A DNA stretch of 64,000 nucleotides from Nocardia terrae. Its GTDB lineage: Bacteria > Actinomycetota > Actinomycetes > Mycobacteriales > Mycobacteriaceae. Under the pieces are notes generated by a model, which was not told the origin of the DNA, did no database searches, and was given only the letters and a program-made list of their open reading frames with translations. Of the stretch, positions 57,661-64,000 are shown piece by piece. The translations under genes were made by a program, and so were the position numbers. Numbering within the stretch: position 1 is the first letter of the stretch; each line of letters opens with the position of its first letter. Location of the stretch: the NCBI RefSeq assembly GCF_009760405.1, contig NZ_WRPP01000007.1, positions 310,001 to 374,000 of the forward strand. Reading direction: 5' to 3'.

Positions 57661-58821
57661 ATGAGCAGCAACGAGATCCGCCCCTTCCGCATCGACATCC
57701 CGCAGGCCGACCTGGACGATCTGCGGAACCGCCTGACCCGCACCCGCTGGATCGACGAGGTCCCCGGCACCGGCTGGGAGCGCGGGGTCCCCACCACCTA
57801 CCTGCGTGAGCTCGCCGGGTACTGGGCCGAGAAGTTCGATTGGCGCGCAATCGAAGCCGAGCTCAACGCCCGTCCGCAGTTCACCACCACCATCGACGGG
57901 CAGAACCTGCACTTCCTGCACATCCGCTCGGAGCGGGAAGACGCGACTCCGCTCCTGCTGATCCACGGCTGGCCCGGCACCCCGGCCGACTTCCTCGACA
58001 TGATCGCGCCACTGACCGACCCCGCCGCGCACGGCGAGCCCGAGGCACCGGCCTTCCACCTGGTCATCCCGGCCCTGCCCGGCCACGGCTTTTCCGGTCC
58101 GCTCACCGAAACCGGCTGGCACGACGGCAGAGTCGCGGCCGCGCTGGCCGAACTCATGACCCGCCTGGGCTATGAGCGGTTCGGGGTGCACGGCGGCGAC
58201 CACGGCGCGTTCGTCGCGCCCCGGCTGGGCCGCGACTTCCCCGAGCGGGTGCTGGGCGTGCACGTCAACGCGCTGGTCACCTTCCCGACCGGCGATCCGG
58301 CCGACATGGCCGCGCTCACCGAGGCCGAGCGGGCGCGGCTGGCGGCCATGAAGCAGTTCCAGGACGACGGGTCGGCCTACATGAACCTGGCCGGTTCGCG
58401 GCCGAACACGCTGGCCCAGCTGCTGGCGGATTCGCCTGCGGGACAACTGGGTTGGATCGTGGAGAAGTACCAGGCATGGACCGATGCGAGCCGAGAGCTG
58501 CCCGAGGACGCGATCGACCGCGACAAGATCCTGACCACCGTGGCGATCTACTGGCTCACCGAAACCGCGCGCAGCGTGGCCGACTACTACTACGAGCGGT
58601 TCCACGACCACACGATGTTCGCGCCCAAGCCGCGGGGCACCGTGCCGACCGGCGTCGCGGTGTTCACCACCGCCGACTTCGCCATCCGCCGCTTCGCGGA
58701 GAAGGCCCACAACATCGTGCACTGGTCGGAGTTCTACTCCGGCGGCCACTTCCCGGCGCTGGAGGTGCCCGAGCTGCTCACCGGTGACATCCGCGAATTC
58801 TTTGCGGCACTGGACAACTGA
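57661..58821 (+). CDS. Epoxide hydrolase with EHN domain
   Basis: The N-terminal EHN domain (IRPFRIDIPQADLDDLRNRL, then WIDEVPGTGWERG) precedes the alpha/beta fold with HGWPGTP (oxyanion), GGDHGAF (nucleophile Asp near residue 180) and GGHFPALE (His near 362). TETARSVADYYYE carries the lid tyrosines that activate the epoxide. This is the microsomal-type family, 386 residues, typical. The substrate is unknown. No ribosome site is obvious. Confidence 0.87.
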   Translation: MSSNEIRPFRIDIPQADLDDLRNRLTRTRWIDEVPGTGWERGVPTTYLRELAGYWAEKFDWRAIEAELNARPQFTTTIDGQNLHFLHIRSEREDATPLLLIHGWPGTPADFLDMIAPLTDPAAHGEPEAPAFHLVIPALPGHGFSGPLTETGWHDGRVAAALAELMTRLGYERFGVHGGDHGAFVAPRLGRDFPERVLGVHVNALVTFPTGDPADMAALTEAERARLAAMKQFQDDGSAYMNLAGSRPNTLAQLLADSPAGQLGWIVEKYQAWTDASRELPEDAIDRDKILTTVAIYWLTETARSVADYYYERFHDHTMFAPKPRGTVPTGVAVFTTADFAIRRFAEKAHNIVHWSEFYSGGHFPALEVPELLTGDIREFFAALDN

Positions 58822-58828
58822 TCGCCCG

Positions 58829-58856
58829 GATGGGCCCTGCTCCGGCAGGGCCCATC
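58829..58856. terminator. Bidirectional terminator hairpin
   Basis: GATGGGCCCTGC pairs perfectly with GCAGGGCCCATC across TCCG, between the convergent epoxide hydrolase and hydrolase genes. Confidence 0.85.
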
Positions 58857-58857
58857 G

Positions 58858-59727
58858 TCATGCGGGCAGCCGATCCAGGAAATCGGCGATGAGCGGTGCG
58901 ATATCGGACAGATGCGTTTCCAGCGCGAAGTGGCCGGTATCGAACAGGTGCAGTTCGGCTTCGGGTAGGTCCGCCAGATAGGCGTGCGCGCCCGACGCGG
59001 GGAAGAAGGGGTCGTTCGCGCCCCAGGCGATGAGCGTCGGCGGAGCGTATTTCCTTAGCCAGGAACGCCATTCGGGGTAGCGCGCGACATTCGACTTGTA
59101 ATCGAAGGCCAGGGCGACCTGGGCTTGCTTGCGGCCCGGGAGATCCAGGTAGTGCTGATCGAGCGTCCATGCGTCGGGGTCGAGCAGCGTCGGATCGGCG
59201 ACGCCGGTCTCGTATTGGCCGCGGGTGCCCTCGAGGGTGAGGAGTCCGCGCACGACGTCCTCGTCGCCCTCGTGGTCGGGACGCAGCGCGACGAAACCCT
59301 GTGCGGCCTCGGACAATCCGGCTTCGTAGGCATTGCCGTTCTGGACGACGAGACCGGTGATCCAATCGGGATGCCGGGTCGCCAGGCGCAGGCCGACGGG
59401 CGCGCCGAAGTCGAACATGTACACGGCGAACCTGGTCAGGCCCAGCCGCTGGACGAAACCCTCGGTGATGTCGGCCAGATGATCGAAGCTGTAGTCGAAA
59501 TCCGCTGGGGCGACGGTGTTTCCGAAGCCCGGATAGTCCGGGGCGATCAGCCGGAACCGGTCGCCGAGAGCGTCGATGAGGCGGCGGAACTGGTGGGACG
59601 CGGTGGGAAAACCGTGCAGCAGCAACAGGACCGGCGCATCGGCGCGGGCGGGGACGGATTCGCGATAGAAGACCTCGACGCCGTCGACCTGCAGGCGGCG
59701 GTGCTGTACCAGGGGAAGTTCCCTCAT
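58858..59727 (-). CDS. Alpha/beta hydrolase, haloalkane dehalogenase/epoxide hydrolase type
   Basis: The 289-residue protein has HGFPTASHQFR, PDYPGFGNT, the nucleophile region VYMFDFGAPVGLRLA with Asp in place of Ser, GANDPFF and DTGHFALE. An Asp nucleophile with 'DfG.PvG' is typical of the dehalogenase/epoxide hydrolase branch. I use the ATG at 59727; another at 59760 is possible and the longer frame is shadow of the CGNR gene. It is divergent from that regulator, which probably controls it. Confidence 0.82.
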   Translation of the reverse strand: MRELPLVQHRRLQVDGVEVFYRESVPARADAPVLLLLHGFPTASHQFRRLIDALGDRFRLIAPDYPGFGNTVAPADFDYSFDHLADITEGFVQRLGLTRFAVYMFDFGAPVGLRLATRHPDWITGLVVQNGNAYEAGLSEAAQGFVALRPDHEGDEDVVRGLLTLEGTRGQYETGVADPTLLDPDAWTLDQHYLDLPGRKQAQVALAFDYKSNVARYPEWRSWLRKYAPPTLIAWGANDPFFPASGAHAYLADLPEAELHLFDTGHFALETHLSDIAPLIADFLDRLPA

Positions 59728-59757
59728 AACTTCACATGCTTTCTGGTGGTGATGTTG

Positions 59758-59813
59758 CATTAGGTTTACGGTAGCACTCACTAATGTGTCAATGGCCTGG
59801 TGTAGCATTAGTG
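59758..59813. promoter_or_regulatory. Repeated CATTAG elements between divergent genes
   Basis: CACTAATG (59779-59786) and CATTAGTG (59806-59813) form a perfect inverted repeat 19 bases apart; CATTAGG occurs again at 59758. GTAGCA is also repeated. The CGNR protein, whose GTG lies three bases after the last element, is the likely binder. Confidence 0.55.
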
Positions 59814-59815
59814 CC

Positions 59816-60376
59816 GTGGCTGATCTCGAACCGCTGATCGGCGAGCCCCTCGCCCTGGACCTGGTGAACACCAGGCCCCTCGGCGCCGATCTGCTGGAAA
59901 CCCCCGAGCGGCTGGCGGATTGGCTGCGCCTCGAGGCCGACCGGCTGCCCGAACCGCCCCCGTCGCACCTCACCGGCGGCGACCTGGCCGCCGTCCACGC
60001 CGTGCGCGAGCACACCGCCTCGATACTCGACGCGCTGTTCGGCGGCCGTCGGCCCCCGGCCGCGGCGCTGCGCGGACTCACCGACGCCCAGACGGCCGCC
60101 CCCGCCGTCCGCCGCCTGGACTGGAACGGCGACACGGTCACCGAGACCCCGGCCCGCATCGGGGCACCCGGGGCTCGGCTGGCCGCGCACCTGGCCGACG
60201 CCGCCGCGACCCTGCTCACCGATCCGGCCGTGCGCCGCGTCAAGAAGTGCGGCGCCGACGACTGCGTCATGCTGTTCCTGCCGGCCCACCCCCGCCGCCA
60301 GTGGTGCTCACCCGAGCGCTGTGGCAACCGGGTTCGCGTGGCCCGCTACTACCACCGCCACAAGGCGGCCGACTGA
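59816..60376 (+). CDS. CGNR zinc-finger regulator with ABATE domain
   Basis: The N-terminal ABATE domain (LIGEPLALDLVNTRPLGADL) is followed by a helical part and the C-terminal zinc finger KKCGADDCVMLFL, WCSPERCGNRVRVARYY, with the CGNR motif that names the family. These are stress-responsive regulators of actinobacteria, often next to hydrolase genes. GTG at 59816 gives 186 residues; the earlier frame covers the operator region. Confidence 0.87.
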   Translation: MADLEPLIGEPLALDLVNTRPLGADLLETPERLADWLRLEADRLPEPPPSHLTGGDLAAVHAVREHTASILDALFGGRRPPAAALRGLTDAQTAAPAVRRLDWNGDTVTETPARIGAPGARLAAHLADAAATLLTDPAVRRVKKCGADDCVMLFLPAHPRRQWCSPERCGNRVRVARYYHRHKAAD

Positions 60377-60500
60377 TCCGCGAAGCTCTCTCGCGTGTTC
60401 CGCCCCGGACCTCTCGCGTGGCGGCCGATGATTTTCGTGCGGCCCCCGCGTCCTACCTGTGGGTGCCCAGCACCCGCCACCACCGATCCAGGAGGAACCC

Positions 60501-60929
60501 ATGCCCGCTGTGAACCCGTACCTGCTGTTCAACGGCAACGCCGGTGAAGCCGTCACCTTCTACCAGTCCGTCTTCGGCGTCGAGGCGAGCATCACCCGCT
60601 TCCGTGACATGGGCGAGACCCCGCCCGACATGCCCGAGGACGTCCTCGACCGGATCGCCAACGCCCAACTGCCGCTGAGCGCCACCAATATCCTCATGGC
60701 CTCCGACTGCCCGCCCGGCGCCGAGATCGACAACTCCAAGCCCGGCTTCACCGTCCAGCTCGAGGCCGACTCCGCCGCCGAAGCCGAGCGCCTCTTCACC
60801 GAACTCTCCGCCGACGGCAAGATCGAGATGGCCTTCGGCCCGGTCGCGTGGGCCGAGGCATTCGGCATGCTCACCGACAAGTTCTCGGTGCCGTGGATGA
60901 TCAACTACACCGGCAACGCCCAAATGTGA
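60501..60929 (+). CDS. VOC-family protein, PhnB-like
   Basis: AGGAGG precedes the ATG at 60501. The 142-residue protein begins AVNPYLLFNGNAGEAVTFYQ, the standard start of PhnB-like glyoxalase-fold proteins, and ends MAFGPVAWAEAFGMLTDKF-like text (AWAEAFGMLTDKFSVPWMIN). Members are often quaternary-amine or metal-dependent enzymes without known substrates. It stands alone. Confidence 0.85.
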   Translation: MPAVNPYLLFNGNAGEAVTFYQSVFGVEASITRFRDMGETPPDMPEDVLDRIANAQLPLSATNILMASDCPPGAEIDNSKPGFTVQLEADSAAEAERLFTELSADGKIEMAFGPVAWAEAFGMLTDKFSVPWMINYTGNAQM

Positions 60930-61079
60930 GGCACTACGGCCCGATTCGAGCCTGCGGCCGAGGCGATTCGAGCACGCCGTGGCCCTGCCCGATCGACGAG
61001 GGCTCGCGGGCCATTCCGGCCGCCGTTCACGTGGACGCCGCACCGTCAACTGGAAATGGGCACCCCGTGTCGCAGTGAT

Positions 61080-61979
61080 TCACTCCGGCACGCTGGGAAT
61101 GTTGTGTGCGAATGTCTCGGCCGTCAGGTCACGAAAGCGCCTGGCGGCCAATGAGAGATACGCATCTGTGCGCCAGACGAGATGCAGGGTGCGACGGCAG
61201 TAGACCTCATCCAGATGAAGCCATGCCACGTCTGGACCGGGGTAGTCGCGCGCCAGGGCCGGGAGCAGGCCGATGCCGAAGCCGGTGGCGATCAGGCTGC
61301 GCACCGCCGTGGGATCATCGCCCTCGCACACGATCATCGGGCGCAGTCCCGCGCGGCTGAAGACACGATCGAGCACGGTGCGCTGCCAATAGTCGGGCGA
61401 GGTCGTGATGAAGGGTTCGCTTGCCAGCTCGGTAACGGCCACTCGGCCCCGCTGTGCCAGTGGGTGATTCGGCGCTACGGCCAGCAGTACTTCCTCGTCC
61501 AGCAACTCTTGCCCGCCGAGGCCGGGAGTGCTCCGCGATTGTGAGATCACTCCGAGGTCGAGCTCTCCGGCGACCACCCGGGCGGTCACGTCGGCCGTGG
61601 TGCCGGAGAACAGTCGCACGCGGGCACCGGGATGCGCCCCTACGAAATTTGCGACAACTGGATGCAGGAGCTTCAGATTCTCCGCTCCGATCGCTACTCC
61701 GCCTCGCTCCAGTCCGGCCAGATCCGCCAATTCTCTGCGCCCGTCCTCGAGTTCGTCCAGGGCGCGATCCACGCGCGTGAGGAACGCCTTCCCGAACTGG
61801 TTCAACCGCAGTCGCCTGCCCTCTCGATCGAAGAGCGGCACACCCAGATCGGACTCCAACCGGGTGATGGTCCGGCTCAGGGACGGCTGCGCCACCCGTA
61901 GCTCCTCGGCCACTCGGCTGATGTTCTCGGTGCGCGCCACCATCCGGAAGTAGCGGAGCTGTAGCAGGTCCATGCTCAT
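61080..61979 (-). CDS. LysR-family regulator
   Basis: The helix-turn-helix is DLLQLRYFRMVARTENISRV, then AQPSLSRTITRLESDLG. The effector domain (VAIGAENLKLLHPVV, LGVISQSRSTPGL, GFGIGLLPAL) is complete, 299 residues. It faces a DHA2 exporter gene across 72 bases, the usual arrangement for an activator or repressor of the exporter. The gap contains imperfect T-N11-A elements, not assigned. The inducer is unknown. Confidence 0.9.
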   Translation of the reverse strand: MSMDLLQLRYFRMVARTENISRVAEELRVAQPSLSRTITRLESDLGVPLFDREGRRLRLNQFGKAFLTRVDRALDELEDGRRELADLAGLERGGVAIGAENLKLLHPVVANFVGAHPGARVRLFSGTTADVTARVVAGELDLGVISQSRSTPGLGGQELLDEEVLLAVAPNHPLAQRGRVAVTELASEPFITTSPDYWQRTVLDRVFSRAGLRPMIVCEGDDPTAVRSLIATGFGIGLLPALARDYPGPDVAWLHLDEVYCRRTLHLVWRTDAYLSLAARRFRDLTAETFAHNIPSVPE

Positions 61980-62051
61980 AACCTCAAAGGCATTTCTGTA
62001 TAGCTCTTTTGGTCGTGGAAGGTATCAGTCTACGGTTCTACCGTTCGAGAC

Positions 62052-63449
62052 ATGACCGCGTTGCACCTTTCTTCCCGTCCCGAATCCGCCACCACCCCGA
62101 GCAATCCCTGGATCACGCTGGTGGCCGTCACAGGCGGCCAATTCCTGGCGGTGCTGTCCACCACGGTGATCAGCGTGGCGCTGCCGACCATCGGCCGTGA
62201 ACTGCACGCCGATGCCACGGCCACCGAGTGGATCGTCAATTCCTATGTCCTGGTCTACGCCAGCCTGCTCATGCTCAGCGGCGGACTCGGCGACCGTTAC
62301 GGCCGCAAGGGCATCTTCCTCACCGGTATGGCGACCTTCGCCCTCGGCGCACTGATCGCGGGCTTGGCATCGAACATCCCGATGCTGTTGGTGGGCCGCG
62401 TCATTCAGGGCATCGGCCCTGCGTTGCTGGTGCCCACCAGCCTCGCGGTCGTTCGCTCCGCCTTCCCGAACGAGCGTGAGCGGGCGGTCGCGATCGGGGC
62501 GTGGTCGACCTCGTCCGGTCTGGCACTGGCCGTGGGACCGATCCTGGGCGGTGTTGTCGTCACCGGGCTGGGCTGGCGGTGGGTCCTGCTGTTGAATGTG
62601 CCGCTGGTCGCGGTGTTCGCGACGGTGGCCGCACACATAGTGCCGCGCTTGCCACGCACCCTGGCGGCCGGTCGATTCGATTGGCAGGGTGCGGTTTTGA
62701 CCGCGACGGCGGTGGCCGCGCTGTCCTTCGGATTGATCGAAGGCCGCGAGCAGGGTTGGACCTCCGCGACGATTCTGGGTGCGTTCGCGCTTGCCATCCT
62801 TGCCGGGCTGGTTTTCGTGGGTTGGGAACGGCGGCACAGTGATCCGCTGGTGGACCTTGCTCTGTTCGGCAATCGCGCCTTCGCCGCCGCGAATCTGGCC
62901 GGGGCCGTGGCCTTCTTCGCCTTCGTTGGACTGATCGTCTACCTGAGCGCGTATTTTCAGCAGGTGCAGGGACATTCGGCGATCCGAGCCGGACTCGACG
63001 TCTGCTCCGTCGGTGTGGCGTTCGCGCTCGCGACCCCGATCTCCGGGCGACTCGTCGGCCGGTGCGGACCGCGATTGCCCATGGTGACGGGACTGGCGCT
63101 CGGCGGTCTGGCCGTCGTGGGCCTGCTGAGTATGCGGTCGGACTCCGGCATCGGCTCCCTCTGGTGGATCCTCGCGGTGGGCGGCTTCGGCCTCGGACTG
63201 TGTCTGACCCCGATGACAGCGACCGCGCTCGCCGCCGTGCACCCGCATCGCGCTGGGATGGCGTCCTCGATCCACAACGCCCTGCGGCAGGTCGGCCAGG
63301 TGCTCGGGGTCGCCGTGCTGGGGGCGCTGGCCTACTCCGGGCCCGTGTTGAGCATGGCCGGTCTGCACCACGCTTTCGCGGTCGCGGGCGGCTCGCTGCT
63401 GGTCATGGCCGTGATCGCGGCGCTCGCCCTGCGGGTCGAGGCGCGGTGA
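62052..63449 (+). CDS. MFS exporter, DHA2 family
   Basis: The 465-residue protein has about 14 hydrophobic segments. It has motif D1-like FLAVLSTTVISVALPTI, motif A GGLGDRYGRKGIFLTGM and motif C GLALAVGPILGGVVVTGL. It is a proton-driven drug or metabolite exporter of the EmrB/QacA group. The divergent LysR gene is its likely regulator. It is shorter than the exporter at 48881-50431 and lacks that protein's C-terminal extracellular loop. Confidence 0.88.
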   Translation: MTALHLSSRPESATTPSNPWITLVAVTGGQFLAVLSTTVISVALPTIGRELHADATATEWIVNSYVLVYASLLMLSGGLGDRYGRKGIFLTGMATFALGALIAGLASNIPMLLVGRVIQGIGPALLVPTSLAVVRSAFPNERERAVAIGAWSTSSGLALAVGPILGGVVVTGLGWRWVLLLNVPLVAVFATVAAHIVPRLPRTLAAGRFDWQGAVLTATAVAALSFGLIEGREQGWTSATILGAFALAILAGLVFVGWERRHSDPLVDLALFGNRAFAAANLAGAVAFFAFVGLIVYLSAYFQQVQGHSAIRAGLDVCSVGVAFALATPISGRLVGRCGPRLPMVTGLALGGLAVVGLLSMRSDSGIGSLWWILAVGGFGLGLCLTPMTATALAAVHPHRAGMASSIHNALRQVGQVLGVAVLGALAYSGPVLSMAGLHHAFAVAGGSLLVMAVIAALALRVEAR

Positions 63450-63518
63450 AACCGGGTGTCATGCTTCCGTAATTCTTCGAACCGGTTCACGGGCCGGCCC
63501 TCGCAGTAGGGTCGGTTT

Positions 63519-64000
63519 GTGGCCGATCGTGGAGTACGGATGGCCGGCGGTGTGGTCGCCGGCGGGGTCACGCTCGGCGTGGCCGAATTGGTGTCGTTGC
63601 TGGTCAGCCCGGACAGCACGCCACTGGAGGCGGTGGGCGGATGGATCGTCGACCATACGCCGGACGGGTTCCGGGAATGGGTTATCGGACTGGTCGGGAC
63701 GAACGACAAGCTGTTGCTGTTCGTCTCGATGGGTGTGGTCGCCGTCGCGCTGGCGGTAGCGGCCGGACTGGTCGAGCAGGTGCGGCGGCCCTTCGGGTCG
63801 GCGCTGTTCGCGGTCTTCGGTCTGCTGTCCACCGTGGCGGCGCTGGGGCGGCCGAATGCCGCGTGGACCTGGGCGCTGCCGTCGCTGATCGGCGTGGTGG
63901 CCGGAATCCTGATGCTGCGCAGTCTGATCGAGAAGATCACCGCCCTCGATGAGGTGGCCGCCGACGACCTTCCGACCGAACGCCGCCAGGTGATGCGCGG
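63519..64000 (+). CDS. Membrane protein, possibly molybdopterin-oxidoreductase type, N-terminal part
   Basis: The frame from the GTG at 63519 runs to the window edge without a stop. It reads VRMAGGVVAGGVTLGVAELV, then STPLEAVGGWIVDHTP, LLLFVSMGVVAVALAVAAGL and ALPSLIGVVAGILMLRSLIE. These are four membrane helices like the N-terminal part of actinobacterial sulfite-oxidase-type molybdopterin proteins (similar to Rv0218 from memory). The enzymatic domain would lie outside the window, so the call is tentative. An ATG at 63540 is an alternative start. Confidence 0.6.
   Translation, partial: MADRGVRMAGGVVAGGVTLGVAELVSLLVSPDSTPLEAVGGWIVDHTPDGFREWVIGLVGTNDKLLLFVSMGVVAVALAVAAGLVEQVRRPFGSALFAVFGLLSTVAALGRPNAAWTWALPSLIGVVAGILMLRSLIEKITALDEVAADDLPTERRQVMR

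Noticed and set aside
1..64000. CRISPR array, rRNA operon, transposase or phage genes
   Set aside because: I looked for regularly spaced repeats, rRNA stretches and recombinase motifs and saw none.

Overview
The window is high-GC actinobacterial DNA, most likely from Nocardia or a close relative in the Corynebacteriales. The signs are an AcpM-type acyl carrier protein, a mycobacterial-type haem-binding protein, an Mtb12-like lipoprotein, a monooxygenase/SDR/esterase set resembling the mycobacterial mymA cluster, a FadD15-like acyl-CoA synthetase, a mycothiol-dependent enzyme and an XRE/DUF397 pair. Many genes start with GTG and several overlap by four bases. The genus is inferred from gene content only.

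Layout. 0-8.3 kb is ordinary chromosome: the end of a stress-type membrane protein gene, a suppressor-of-fused domain protein, a secreted TAP-like hydrolase, CorA, a PHP phosphoesterase, a flavoprotein and malic enzyme. 8.3-11.1 kb has a sterol-desaturase-family protein and a NarL-type two-component pair. 11.1-17.3 kb is a complete ribose locus (LacI regulator, rbsK, rbsD, rbsB, rbsA, rbsC) with repeats upstream of the regulator and a strong hairpin between rbsB and rbsA.

17.3-34 kb is an accessory region: small genes in both orientations, immunity-like GAD/DUF1851 proteins, a TmrB-like P-loop protein, an acyl carrier protein paralogue without its phosphopantetheine serine, a frameshifted LysR gene, an operon with a MerB-like protein, and tRNA-Arg(UCU). 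Through it runs a family of intergenic repeats, all seen in the same orientation and sometimes carrying terminator-like hairpins. 34-40 kb has an XRE/DUF397 module with a divergent three-gene operon, then a rearranged stretch: a receiver/LuxR protein with a signal-peptide-like N-terminus, a free-standing secY paralogue, and fragments of a LuxR regulator and an ABC ATPase fused head to head in front of an intact permease.

40-48 kb holds a haem-binding protein, a lipoprotein, an OmpR-type two-component system, an Hrp1-like CBS protein and an OpuC-type osmolyte importer with an extra divergent binding protein. 48-51 kb has a lipoprotein, a DHA2 exporter and a Crp-like regulator. 51.5-57.5 kb is a TetR-controlled lipid-modifying operon (Baeyer-Villiger monooxygenase, SDR, esterase) followed by a long-chain acyl-CoA synthetase. 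57.6-64 kb has two alpha/beta hydrolases, a CGNR regulator, a VOC protein, a divergent LysR/DHA2 exporter pair and the start of another membrane protein gene cut by the window edge.

I see no integrase, transposase, CRISPR array, rRNA or replication origin. The best candidates for new biology are the same-orientation repeat array, the serine-less AcpM paralogue, the MerB-like operon and the signal-peptide/receiver hybrid beside the extra secY.
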